Positions 50,504-59,441 of a stretch of DNA of 64,000 bases are shown here, one piece after another. Every line of letters starts with the position of its first letter. Position 1 is the stretch's first letter. Made by a program: the position numbers and the translations under genes. The notes under the pieces are model-generated. The model did no database searches. It worked only from the letters and a program-made list of their open reading frames with translations, and had not been told where the DNA came from. Origin of the DNA: Nonomuraea rhodomycinica (GTDB lineage: Bacteria > Actinomycetota > Actinomycetes > Streptosporangiales > Streptosporangiaceae); contig NZ_JABWGO010000001.1 in assembly GCF_013363995.1 (NCBI RefSeq), forward strand, positions 1,931,222-1,995,221. The letters run 5' to 3'.

Positions 50504-50661
50504 GCTTTGACGATAAAAGATCCTTTAAGCGTCTTGCAGGTGACACAGGGTTCAATCAGGGTCATGTCAGGGACCTCCCCCAGTTGCCGGAACCAACCGA
50601 TCACGACTCCCGTTAAGCCGGTAAAAGCGGGGGATCGGGGACCCTCTTCAGGGGGAGCGGG

Positions 50662-51999
50662 ATGAGCCTGGGACCACCCATGAGCAGGGAAGGGGCCGAG
50701 TACGCGCTGCGTGCCCGGACCGAGGAGCGCGACCGCATCTCGGGACACCTGCTCGACCTCGAGTCACACACCACCTACCAACTCCTCAAGGGCGCGCCGC
50801 TGCGGGGCCTCACCCAGCGCCGCTGGGCCGCCGGCCAGGCCGCCCTGACCGCGCTGTGGACGCTGTACGACGCCTACCGGGGCGTCCTGCGCGACGCCGA
50901 GCAGATCAGGGCGTCGCGCGGGCGGCTCGGCTCCGAGCAGCTCTCCGCCCTGACGAACCTGCTGGCCGGCCCCTCGGTGGTGCTGACGGCCGCGGTCAAG
51001 CCGGTCGAGCAGCGCTCGCTGCTGCCCGAGCGGGACGAGCGGCTCAGCCTCGACGAGGCCGTCGCCCGCATGGACGCCTCCTTCCAGGAGGTCACGGACG
51101 TGCTGGCGGACATCGACGCCGTCTGGTCGGCGGCGCTGCCCCGGCTGGACGCGGCCGACGCGCTGTTACGCGAGGTGACCGCCCTCCAGCGGGAGCTGGA
51201 CGCGCCCGACACCGGAGCCCGCGGGACTTCCGGGGCTCAGGGGGCCGCCGGACTAGGGACGGCCGCAGCTGCGGGGGCCGACGGAGCCCACGGGACCGCC
51301 GGTGCTCACGGGGCGGCGGGTGTGATGGCGGAACCCGGGCCGGCGGGCATGGCGGCGGGCGTGGCGGCAGGGGTGGCCGGGGAGTTGCGGCGGATGCGGG
51401 TGTCCGTCGTGGAGGACCCCCTGGGCGCGCCACCGTCCCCCCAGGACCTCGACCGGATCGACCGCCTCCTCGCCGCCCACCGCACGGACCTGGAGGAGGC
51501 GCTGCGGGCCAGGCGCGAGTACGGCCGGCGCCGCGAGGACCTGGCCGCCGCGCTGGACCGGGTACGGGCCGCCGAGAGCGAGGCCCGGCTGGCCCACGGC
51601 GCGGTGGTCGCGAAGATCGCCCTGCCGGCCAGCGCCGTGCCGCGCACCCGCGTGGACACCCTGAGCGACGAGCTGGCCCTGCTCGACGCCTCCGCCGACG
51701 ACTGGCTCGCCCGGGCCCGCCGGCTGGCCGCCCTGGAGCAGGCGGCGCGGCAGGCCGCCGACCAGGCGCGGGCCACGGCCGCGGCGATGTACGGCCTGCT
51801 CGGCAGGCGCGACGAGCTGCGCGGCCGGCTGGGGGCCTGCCAGGCCATGGCGGTGCGCAAGGGCACGGCGGAGGACCCCGAGGCGACCCGGCTCTACGAG
51901 CGGGCGCGGCTGCTGTTGTGGACCGCGCCCTGCGACCTGACGAAGGCGGCGCACGCCGTCGACCTGTACCAGCGCGCGATCCACGGAGGTGGCCGATGA
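50662..51999 (+). CDS. coiled-coil protein of the PknG locus
   Basis: A 445-residue protein rich in long charged helices (EQIRASRGRLGSEQLSALTN, RLAALEQAARQAADQARATA), with an Ala/Gly-rich break at about residues 180-235 (GAQGAAGLG..., GAHGAAGV). There is no membrane segment or enzyme motif. Its TGA overlaps the PknG ATG, so it is the first gene of the PknG operon and probably a scaffold or partner of the kinase. GGGGGAGCGGG precedes the start; the second Met at residue 7 is an alternative. Confidence 0.75.
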   Translation: MSLGPPMSREGAEYALRARTEERDRISGHLLDLESHTTYQLLKGAPLRGLTQRRWAAGQAALTALWTLYDAYRGVLRDAEQIRASRGRLGSEQLSALTNLLAGPSVVLTAAVKPVEQRSLLPERDERLSLDEAVARMDASFQEVTDVLADIDAVWSAALPRLDAADALLREVTALQRELDAPDTGARGTSGAQGAAGLGTAAAAGADGAHGTAGAHGAAGVMAEPGPAGMAAGVAAGVAGELRRMRVSVVEDPLGAPPSPQDLDRIDRLLAAHRTDLEEALRARREYGRRREDLAAALDRVRAAESEARLAHGAVVAKIALPASAVPRTRVDTLSDELALLDASADDWLARARRLAALEQAARQAADQARATAAAMYGLLGRRDELRGRLGACQAMAVRKGTAEDPEATRLYERARLLLWTAPCDLTKAAHAVDLYQRAIHGGGR

Positions 52000-54329
52000 G
52001 CGCATGTCGGCAGCCCGGTTGCACGGGCACGATCGAGGACGGCTACTGCGACCTGTGCGGCCACCCCGAGACTCAGGCGGCCCCCTTATCCGGGCCGCCC
52101 GCCGCAACCGGCGCGGACACGGGCACGGGGACGGGCACGGGCACGGGGACGGGCACGGGCACGGGCGCGCCCGTGGCGGGTGCGGGGACCGGCTCGGGCG
52201 CGGCCGGCGCGGGAGCCACGTCGTCCCAGGCCGGCGGTGGCTTCCCCGGGTACGACGCGCCCACCCCCAGCCGCCCGCTCACCGGCCCGGTCAGCACCGG
52301 CCGCTCCCGCGCCGGGGCCCTGCCCGAGCTGGCCGACCTGCCCTCGGTGCCCTACCGGGACCCGGCCGCCGCCGTCATGGCCAACCCCGAGGTGCCCGAG
52401 GACAAGCGCTTCTGCTCCAACCCCGACTGCGGCAAGCCGATCGGCCGCTCGCGGGGCGGCCGGCCGGGGCTGACCGCCGGGTTCTGCCCGCACTGCCGGC
52501 GCGAGTTCTCGTTCACGCCCAAGCTCGGCAAGGGCGACCTGGTCGGCGGCCAGTACCGGGTGCTGGGCTGCCTGGCGCACGGCGGCCTCGGCTGGGTCTA
52601 CCTGGCCGCCGACGAGAACCTCGACGGCCGCTGGGTGGTGCTCAAGGGCCTGCTCAACACCGCCGACGCCGAGGCGCTGGCGGCGGCCGAGGCCGAGCGG
52701 CGCTTCCTCACCACGGTCGACCACCCCAACATCGTCAAGATCTTCAACTTCCAGCGGCAGGCCGGCCTCGACTACATCGTCATGGAGTACGTGGGCGGCC
52801 AGTCGCTGCACGAGCTGCGCCGCCAGGGGCCGCAGCCGCTGCGCGAGACCCTCATGTACGGCCGCGAGATCCTGCGCGCGTTCGCGTACCTGCACGAGCA
52901 GGGCCTGGTCTACTGCGACCTGAAGCCGGCCAACGTGATCCGGGTCGGCAAGCAGCTCAGGCTCATCGACCTGGGCGCGGTCCAGCGCATCGGCTCCCCG
53001 GCGGGCTCGTCGTGGGCCACGCTCGGCTACCACGCGCCCGAGCTGGACACCCGGCCCGCATCGGTGGCCTCCGACCTGTACACGGTGGGGCGGACGCTGG
53101 CGGTCATGGCCATCCCGTCGTTCAGCCCGGCCAGGAACGGCGCCGAGACGCCGCTGCCCGACAGCTTCGGCACCGAGTCGTTCATCCGGCTGCTGCGCCG
53201 CGCGACCGCCCCCGACCCGGCGGCCCGCTTCCAGAGCGCCGAGGAGATGGAGGCGCAGCTCGTCGGCGTGCTGCGCGAGGTCAGCGCGATCGCCGACGGC
53301 CGCACGTACCCGGCGCCGTCGGCGCTGTTCGGCCCGGAACGGCTCGCGGCGGGGGCGGCGCTGTCGGCCGACACCGGCCTGGTGTTCGACCCGCTCGACC
53401 CCCGCGCGGCGGCCGCGGCGCTGCCCGTGCCGCTCGCCGACCCCGAGGACCCGGCGGCGGGCGCGCTGGCGGGCCTGGTCGGGCGCGACCCCGCCCAGCT
53501 CGTCACGCAGGTGGCGGCGATGCCGCAGACCCCCGAGACCTGGCTCACCCGGGCCCGGCTGCTGGCCGAGCAGGGCTCCGAGGGGGCCGCCCAGGCCCTC
53601 GACGACGCCGAGCGCGCGCTGCCCGGCGACTGGCGGGTCACCTGGTACCGCGGGGTGCTGGAGCTCGCGCTCGGGCAGGCGGCGCGGGCCGTGCCGCTGT
53701 TCGACGCGTGTTTCTCCACGCTGCCGGGCGAGTGCGCGCCCAAGCTCGCGCTCGCCTTCGCGCTGGAGTGCTCGGGCCGGGACGCCGCCCCCTGGTACGA
53801 CAGCGTGTGGCGCACCGACCACGGGTACGTGAGCGCGGCCTTCGGGCTGGCCCGGGCGGGCCGGACCGGGGTGCTGGACGAGGTGCCGCCCACCTCCTCG
53901 CACCGGGTGGCCGCGCAGCTCGCGCTGGTGGCGTCGCTCGCGCGGGCGCCGCGGCCCGAGGCGCTGCGCCCGGAGGAGCTGGCGGCGGCGGCCGACCGGC
54001 TGGACGACCTGACCGACCTCGACCCGCGCCGCCGCGAGGCGATGACCGCGGAGCTGCTCCAGGCGGCGCTGGCGTGGCTGCGCGCCTCGGGCGCACCACC
54101 GGGAGCCGGGACGGGACCCGCACCCGCAACGGGGCCGGGAGCCGGGACGGGGCCGGGAGCCGGGGCGCCGCGCGGGCTCACCGTGGCGGGCGCGCCGTTC
54201 ACCGACCGCGGCCTGCGCGAGCGGCTGGAGGGCATCTTCCGCCGCCTGGCCGTCGCCGCGGACACCCGGCAGGAACGCCACGACCTCATCGACCGGGCCA
54301 ACGCCGTACGCCCCCGGACGTGGCTGTGA
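51996..54329 (+). CDS. pknG: PknG-type serine/threonine protein kinase
   Basis: A 777-residue soluble kinase. A Cys-rich N-terminus (CTGTIEDGYCDLCG) is followed by a (TG)n run at residues 42-57. The rubredoxin-like module has CSNPDCGKPIG and FCPHCRREF near 135-165. The kinase has the diverged P-loop CLAHGGLGWVYLAAD, the lysine in VVLKGL, the catalytic loop YCDLKPANV and LIDLGAVQR in place of DFG. TPR-like helices follow from about residue 500. In mycobacteria PknG phosphorylates GarA to control glutamate metabolism. GGAGGTGG precedes the start. Confidence 0.92.
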   Translation: MSACRQPGCTGTIEDGYCDLCGHPETQAAPLSGPPAATGADTGTGTGTGTGTGTGTGAPVAGAGTGSGAAGAGATSSQAGGGFPGYDAPTPSRPLTGPVSTGRSRAGALPELADLPSVPYRDPAAAVMANPEVPEDKRFCSNPDCGKPIGRSRGGRPGLTAGFCPHCRREFSFTPKLGKGDLVGGQYRVLGCLAHGGLGWVYLAADENLDGRWVVLKGLLNTADAEALAAAEAERRFLTTVDHPNIVKIFNFQRQAGLDYIVMEYVGGQSLHELRRQGPQPLRETLMYGREILRAFAYLHEQGLVYCDLKPANVIRVGKQLRLIDLGAVQRIGSPAGSSWATLGYHAPELDTRPASVASDLYTVGRTLAVMAIPSFSPARNGAETPLPDSFGTESFIRLLRRATAPDPAARFQSAEEMEAQLVGVLREVSAIADGRTYPAPSALFGPERLAAGAALSADTGLVFDPLDPRAAAAALPVPLADPEDPAAGALAGLVGRDPAQLVTQVAAMPQTPETWLTRARLLAEQGSEGAAQALDDAERALPGDWRVTWYRGVLELALGQAARAVPLFDACFSTLPGECAPKLALAFALECSGRDAAPWYDSVWRTDHGYVSAAFGLARAGRTGVLDEVPPTSSHRVAAQLALVASLARAPRPEALRPEELAAAADRLDDLTDLDPRRREAMTAELLQAALAWLRASGAPPGAGTGPAPATGPGAGTGPGAGAPRGLTVAGAPFTDRGLRERLEGIFRRLAVAADTRQERHDLIDRANAVRPRTWL

Positions 54330-55177
54330 CCTGCCCCCTCTGCGAGGCCCCGGTGCTGGCCGAGCACGCCTTCTGCGAGGCGTGCGGCCACGGCCTCGAC
54401 GCCCCCGCCTGCGCCGCGTGCGGCGCGCAGGCGGTGGACGCCGACGGCTACTGCGAGCGGTGCGGGCTGCGCCAGCCCACCGGCAGGGACGAGGCGGAGC
54501 TCACGATCCCCGGCGGCGCGGCCGGAGTCACCCACAAGGGGCTGCGCCGGGCCCGCAACGAGGACGCGATGGCGCTGCTGGAGGCCGGCGACGTCACCGT
54601 GGCGGTGGTGTGCGACGGCGTGGGCAGCTCGCCGCGCGCCGACGAGGCGTCGGCCGTGGCGGTGGGGGTCGCGGCACCGGCGCTGGCCCGCGGGACGGAC
54701 CCGGCGGAGGCGTTCGCGCTGGCGGGCCGGGCCGTGGCCGAGCTGGGTTCCTCCCCGGACGACGCCCCGGCCTGCACGTACGTCTCGGCGGTCGTCTCCG
54801 GCGGCCGGGCGACGCTCGCCTGGGCCGGCGACACGCGCGTCTACTGGCTGCCGCACGGCTGCGGGCCGGTGACCGCGGTGCGGCTGACCGACGACCACGC
54901 GACCGCCACCGGTGAGATCACCGCGTGGCTCGGCGCCGACGCCGGCGACTGGAAGCCGAGCGTCCGCGTCTTCGAACCGCCCGGCCCCGGGTCGCTGCTG
55001 GTGTGCAGCGACGGCCTGTGGCGCTACCTGGACGGCCACACCGTCCCCGGCGCCGCCGTCCACCCGGGCGGCGCCTCCCTCGACCTGGCCCGCGAGCTGC
55101 TGCGCCACGCGCTCGGCTGCGGCGGCCACGACAACGTGACCATCGTCCTGATCCCCCTAGGAGGACAGCATGGGTGA
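54326..55177 (+). CDS. PP2C-family protein phosphatase with double zinc ribbon
   Basis: A 283-residue protein. A double zinc ribbon covers residues 1-50 (CPLCEAPV, CEACGHG, CAACGAQ, CERCGLR). The PP2C domain follows: VTHKGLRRARNEDAMALLEA, metal-binding VVCDGVGSS, LAWAGDTRVYW, LLVCSDGLW and CGGHDNVTIVLI. It should remove phosphate from Ser/Thr targets of PknG. The start GTG 54326 overlaps the PknG stop (GTGA); GTG 54320 is also possible. The gene overlaps the next by 8 bp. Confidence 0.88.
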   Translation: MTCPLCEAPVLAEHAFCEACGHGLDAPACAACGAQAVDADGYCERCGLRQPTGRDEAELTIPGGAAGVTHKGLRRARNEDAMALLEAGDVTVAVVCDGVGSSPRADEASAVAVGVAAPALARGTDPAEAFALAGRAVAELGSSPDDAPACTYVSAVVSGGRATLAWAGDTRVYWLPHGCGPVTAVRLTDDHATATGEITAWLGADAGDWKPSVRVFEPPGPGSLLVCSDGLWRYLDGHTVPGAAVHPGGASLDLARELLRHALGCGGHDNVTIVLIPLGGQHG

Positions 55178-56462
55178 CCAGCCCGCCTTCACGCTCCAGA
55201 TCGACCAGAACAAGTACCTGCCGCTCGACGGGCGTGAGGTCCACGCGATCCTCACCGTCTCCTCCACCGGGACCGTCACGACGACGACGTCCGTGCCGGC
55301 CGAGGCCGCCGAAGTGATCATCGTGGACACGTCCGGTTCCATGAGCGGCGGCAAGATCCGCGAGGCGCGGCAGGCCGCCGCGAGCGCCGTGCAGGCCCTG
55401 CGGGACGGCGTGAGCTTCGCGGTGATCGCGGGCACCGACACGGCCCGCGTGGTCTACCCGCGCGGCCGCACGATGGCGCGGGCCACGCGCGCCACCCGCG
55501 CCGAGGCGCAGACCGCCATCGGCCGGCTGTCGGCCAACGGCGGCACGTCCATCGGCGAGTGGCTGCTGCTAGCCCGCGACCTGCTCGACGCGCACCCCGA
55601 CGCGATCCGGCACGCCCTGCTCATGACCGACGGGCAGAACAACGAGAGCGGCGACGCCTTCGCCCGCGCCCTGTCGGCCTGCTCGGGCCGGTTCGTGTGC
55701 GACAGCCTGGGCGTGGGCTCCGACTGGGTGCCGGCCGAGCTGCGCAAGGTGTCCGAGGCGCTGCTCGGCACGTTCGACTTCGTGCGCAACCAGAGCGACC
55801 TGTCGGCCTTCTTCAACCGCATCACCCAGGAGTCGATGAGCAAGACCGTGGCCGAGCTGGCGCTGCGGGTGTGGGTGCCGCAGACCGCGACGCTGAAGTT
55901 CGTCAAGCAGGTCTCCCCCACGCTGCTCGACCTGACCGGCAAGCGCGCCGACGTCAACCCGCTGACCGGCGACTACCCCACGGGCTCGTGGGGCGCGGAG
56001 GAGCGTGAGTACCACCTGTGCGTGGAGGTGCCGCCCGGCCAGATCGGCACCGAGATCCGCGCCGGCTGGGTGAAGCTGGTGCGCCCCGACACCCAGGAGG
56101 TGCTGGCCAGCGGCAACGTGCTCGCCCAGTGGACCGACGACCTGGCCCAGTCCACCCGGATCAACGGCAAGGTCGCCCACTACACCGGCCAGGCCGAGCT
56201 GCACGAGCTGATCCAGGAGGGGCTGAGCGCGCGGGCCGCGGGCCACGTGGACGTCGCGACCGCCCGGCTGGCCAAGGCGCGGCGGATCGCGGCCGAGTCG
56301 GGCCGCGAGGACACCGCGCGGCTGCTGGACAAGGTCGTCGAGGTCGATCCGCGCGACGGGACGGCGCGGCTGCGCCGCAACGTGGACAAGGCCGACGAGA
56401 TCGAGCTGGACACCGGCTCGGTCCGCACCAGCCGGCTGCGGCAGGGCGGGGAGGGCTCCTGA
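55170..56462 (+). CDS. VWA domain protein
   Basis: A 430-residue protein. The von Willebrand A domain at about residues 45-215 has an intact MIDAS: VDTSGSMSG, the Thr in NGGTSIGEW and Asp in LMTDGQNNES. A beta-rich part follows (FVKQVSPTLLDLTGKRADVN onward), and then a helical part (RAAGHVDVATARLAKARRIA). There is no signal peptide or TM. It probably binds protein partners through a metal. Start ATG 55170 has TAGGAGGACAGC upstream. Its stop overlaps the FHA gene start. Confidence 0.88.
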   Translation: MGDQPAFTLQIDQNKYLPLDGREVHAILTVSSTGTVTTTTSVPAEAAEVIIVDTSGSMSGGKIREARQAAASAVQALRDGVSFAVIAGTDTARVVYPRGRTMARATRATRAEAQTAIGRLSANGGTSIGEWLLLARDLLDAHPDAIRHALLMTDGQNNESGDAFARALSACSGRFVCDSLGVGSDWVPAELRKVSEALLGTFDFVRNQSDLSAFFNRITQESMSKTVAELALRVWVPQTATLKFVKQVSPTLLDLTGKRADVNPLTGDYPTGSWGAEEREYHLCVEVPPGQIGTEIRAGWVKLVRPDTQEVLASGNVLAQWTDDLAQSTRINGKVAHYTGQAELHELIQEGLSARAAGHVDVATARLAKARRIAAESGREDTARLLDKVVEVDPRDGTARLRRNVDKADEIELDTGSVRTSRLRQGGEGS

Positions 56463-57127
56463 TGGCCTCCTGCCCGCAGGGGCACGCCTCGGGCGCCGAC
56501 GACTACTGCGACGTCTGCGGGGCCCAGATGGCCGGCTCCCCGGTCGCCGCCCCGGCGGCCGGCCCGGCCGGCGCTCCGTCCGGTGCGGCCTCCCCCGCCG
56601 CGGCGGCCCAGGGGCCGGTGGAGGAGTGCCCGGTCTGCCGGACGCCGCGCGCCGGCCAGTACTGCGAGGTGTGCGGCCACGACTTCTCCGGCAGCGCGCC
56701 GCCCCGCGTCCCGGTGGTCGCCGCCCGCTGGGAGGCGGTCACCGGCGCCGACCGCGCCTACTACGACGAGGTCGTCGGCCAGGGCGGCCCCGACGCGCAC
56801 ACGATCGCCTTCCCGCCGTACTGCCCGGAACGTTCCTTCCCGCTCGCCGGTGAGCAGGTGCGCATCGGGCGCGGCAGCAGCCGGCGCCCGGTCAAGCCGG
56901 AGATCGACCTGACCGGGCCGCCGGAGGACCCGGGCGTCTCCCACCTGCACGCGGTGCTGCTCGCGCAGCACGACGGGTCGTGGACGCTCGTCGACCCCGG
57001 CTCCGCCAACGGCACGCGGGTCAACGGCAAGCCGGTCGCCGTCAACGTGCCCGTCCCGGTGGGGCCGGGCGACCGCATCCACGTGGGCGCGTGGACGGTC
57101 ATCACGATCAGGGAGGGAACGCCGTGA
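56462..57127 (+). CDS. zinc-ribbon and FHA domain protein
   Basis: A 221-residue protein. Two zinc-ribbon modules (CPQGHASGADDYCDVCG; CPVCRTPRAGQYCEVCG) are joined by an Ala/Pro linker. An FHA domain occupies about residues 120-220: VRIGRGSSRRPVKPEIDL, VSHLHAVLL, DPGSANGTRVNG. FHA domains bind phosphothreonine. This is likely a PknG substrate and output protein equivalent to GarA in context, which is inference. Confidence 0.87.
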   Translation: MASCPQGHASGADDYCDVCGAQMAGSPVAAPAAGPAGAPSGAASPAAAAQGPVEECPVCRTPRAGQYCEVCGHDFSGSAPPRVPVVAARWEAVTGADRAYYDEVVGQGGPDAHTIAFPPYCPERSFPLAGEQVRIGRGSSRRPVKPEIDLTGPPEDPGVSHLHAVLLAQHDGSWTLVDPGSANGTRVNGKPVAVNVPVPVGPGDRIHVGAWTVITIREGTP

Positions 57128-58557
57128 CCACCGTCCAGGCCCCGCCGCCGTCCACCCCGCCGGCGCCCGGCCCCTCGCCGTCGGGCCCGCCGGCCCCGGT
57201 CGCCGCGCTCCCCGCGGTGCGGCCGCCCGCGCCGCCGCGCCGCAGCGTGCCCCGCAGGATCCGGGTCATCACCGGCGTCACGGTCACGGCCCTGGCGCTG
57301 CTGTTCGGCTCGCTCGCGGTGGGCAGCGCCGCCGCCCGCGACGGCCTGCGCGTCATCGGGCGCGACGCCGGCCCCCAGGTGCTCGCCACCGCTGGCCTGT
57401 ACTTCGGGCTGAGCGACATGGACGCGCAGATCGCCGACGCCCTGCTCATGGGCCAGGGGTACGGCGGGCGGCGGCAGGAGGCGCTGGCCCGCTACGAGCG
57501 GCGGCGCTCCGAGGCCAACGACGCGCTGATGAAGGCGTTCGCCCTGTCCGGCGACGACCCCGCCGAGCGGCGCACCGTCCAGTCGGTGCTCGACGGGCTC
57601 GGCCGCTACGAGCGGCTGGTCGGGCAGGCGCTGCTGCTCGACTCCCAGGCCCGCCACCCGGCCGGCGCCCCGCCGGAGAAGGTCGTCGAGGTCTACCGGC
57701 AGGCCACCGACCTGATGCGGCTGGTCCTGCTCCCCCAGGCGTACAACCTGACCCTGGAGAGCGGCACGATCGTGCGGCGCACCTACGACGACAAGAGCGT
57801 CGTCGTGCCCGCGCTGCGGGTCGTGGTGATCGTGACCGGGCTGGTGGCGCTGGCCTGCCTGGTGTGGCTGCAGGTGTACCTGGCGCGGCGCTTCCGGCGC
57901 GTGTTCGGGCTCGCGTTGCTGGCGGCCACCCTGGCGACGGCCGTCGCGCTCGTGGCCGGGGCGAGCGTGCTCGGGCAGGACGAGCGCGACCTGCGGGTGG
58001 CCAAGACGCAGGGCTTCGACCCGGTGCTCAACGTGGCGCGGGCCCGGGCGATCAGCAACAGCATGCAGGGCGACCAGAGCCGCTACCTGCTGGACAAGGT
58101 CCGGGCCGACACCTACGAGCACACCTACCTCGACAAGGCCCAGACCGTGTTCTACCTGCCGGCGGGCAACCTCGACGCCTACCACGCCGGCGTGGCCGCC
58201 TCCAGGCAGGGCTACCTCGGCCTCATGGGCGACCGGCTCGGCGGCCGGGACGGCGAGCAGGCGCTGAGCGCCTACCAGGCGTTCCAGCGGGCCGACACCG
58301 GCTTCCGCGCTCTCGCGGCGGCCGGGCGGGCCGACGACGCCGTGGCGGCGCGGCTCGGGGAGGTCCGGCAGGCGTTCGACACCTACGACGGCGCCCTGGT
58401 GGCCCTGTCGCGCGGCCACGAGGCCGCCTTCCGACGGGCCGTCGGCGACGGCGAGCGGGCGCTGGACGACCTGTGGCGGCTGCTCCCGTTCGGGATCGGC
58501 GGCATCGCGCTGCTGATCCTCGCGGGCGTCTGGCCCCGACTCAAGGAGTACCGATGA
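57124..58557 (+). CDS. glnX: GlnX-like membrane sensor protein
   Basis: A 477-residue membrane protein. A Pro-rich cytoplasmic N-terminus (1-45) is followed by TM1 at about 50-68 (VITGVTVTALALLFGSLAVG). An extracytoplasmic helical domain runs to about 225, two TMs lie at 226-272 (VVVIVTGLVALACLVWLQVY; LALLAATLATAVALVAG), a second outside domain to about 450, and a last TM at the C-terminus. Gene order with GlnH and PknG matches the mycobacterial amino-acid sensing module, in which GlnX relays Asp/Glu binding to PknG. Start GTG 57124 overlaps the FHA stop. Confidence 0.82.
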   Translation: MTTVQAPPPSTPPAPGPSPSGPPAPVAALPAVRPPAPPRRSVPRRIRVITGVTVTALALLFGSLAVGSAAARDGLRVIGRDAGPQVLATAGLYFGLSDMDAQIADALLMGQGYGGRRQEALARYERRRSEANDALMKAFALSGDDPAERRTVQSVLDGLGRYERLVGQALLLDSQARHPAGAPPEKVVEVYRQATDLMRLVLLPQAYNLTLESGTIVRRTYDDKSVVVPALRVVVIVTGLVALACLVWLQVYLARRFRRVFGLALLAATLATAVALVAGASVLGQDERDLRVAKTQGFDPVLNVARARAISNSMQGDQSRYLLDKVRADTYEHTYLDKAQTVFYLPAGNLDAYHAGVAASRQGYLGLMGDRLGGRDGEQALSAYQAFQRADTGFRALAAAGRADDAVAARLGEVRQAFDTYDGALVALSRGHEAAFRRAVGDGERALDDLWRLLPFGIGGIALLILAGVWPRLKEYR

Positions 58558-59381
58558 AGCGGATCTTCCCCGTCGCGCTCGGCCTGACCGCCCTGCTGGC
58601 CGTCACCGGCCTGCTGGCGGGCGGGTGCGCCGCGGGCGGGCGGACGTCGGTCCTCGACGCGGACAGGATCGTCATCGGGGTGCGCCCCGACCTGCCGTCG
58701 GTGGGCTTCCGCAGGGCCGACGGCACGTTCGAGGGCTTCGACGTGGACGTGGCCCGCTACATCGCCCGCAAGCTCGGCAAGGACGTCCGCTTCGTGCCGG
58801 TGCTCGCCGCCGAGCGCGAGAAGGCCATCACCTCGGGCCGGGCCGACCTGGTGCTGGCCACGTACACGATCAGCATGGACCGCAAGCAGAAGGTGCTGTT
58901 CGCCGGGCCGTACCACATCTCCTACCAGGACATCCTGGTGCGGCGCGACGAGGGCGGCATCCGCAACGTGCGCGACCTCAAGGGCCGGCGCATCTGCGAG
59001 GTCAAGGGCTCCAACGCCGCGCAGCGGGTGGTCGAGGAGCGCAAGGTGGCCGCGCAGGTGGTGCCGTTCCCCGACTACGCGGCGTGCCTGGCGGCGCTCA
59101 AGCAGGACCAGGTGGACGCCATCACGACCAACGACGTCATCCTGGCCGGCCTGGCCATCCGGGACGGCTCGGGCCTCAGGCTGGCCCACGCCCAGTTCAA
59201 CGAGCAGCGGACCGGGGTCGGCATGCGCAAGGGCGACGTCGAGGGCTGCGAGGAGGTCAACCGGGCCATCACCGCGATGTACCAGGACGGCACGGCCTCG
59301 CGGCTGCTGCACCGCTGGTTCGGCAAGGCGGGCCTGGACCTGTCCACGCTCGCGGTCCCCCAGTTCGAGGGCTGCTCGTAG
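58554..59381 (+). CDS. glnH: GlnH-like amino acid-binding lipoprotein
   Basis: A 275-residue solute-binding protein (SBP family 3). The lipobox LAGGC (residues 21-25) anchors it on the outer face. The two-lobe fold has IVIGVRPDLPSVGFRRADGT, GFDVDVARYIARKLGKDVRF and DLVLATYTISMDRKQKVLFA. No ABC permease or ATPase is nearby, which supports a sensing rather than a transport role with the GlnX-like protein. The ATG overlaps the GlnX stop (ATGA). Likely ligands are aspartate, glutamate or related amino acids, by family. Confidence 0.87.
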   Translation: MKRIFPVALGLTALLAVTGLLAGGCAAGGRTSVLDADRIVIGVRPDLPSVGFRRADGTFEGFDVDVARYIARKLGKDVRFVPVLAAEREKAITSGRADLVLATYTISMDRKQKVLFAGPYHISYQDILVRRDEGGIRNVRDLKGRRICEVKGSNAAQRVVEERKVAAQVVPFPDYAACLAALKQDQVDAITTNDVILAGLAIRDGSGLRLAHAQFNEQRTGVGMRKGDVEGCEEVNRAITAMYQDGTASRLLHRWFGKAGLDLSTLAVPQFEGCS

Positions 59382-59388
59382 CCGGCCC

Positions 59389-59432
59389 GCGTACGAGGGG
59401 CCCGGGAGCGAACCCCCGGGCCCCTCGTACGC
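59389..59432. terminator. strong bidirectional terminator after the PknG operon
   Basis: GCGTACGAGGGGCCCGGG (59389-59406) and its exact reverse complement (59415-59432) form an 18-bp perfect stem with an 8-base loop. It lies between the convergent PknG operon and the sigma factor gene. Confidence 0.85.
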
Positions 59433-59441
59433 CTGGAACGG

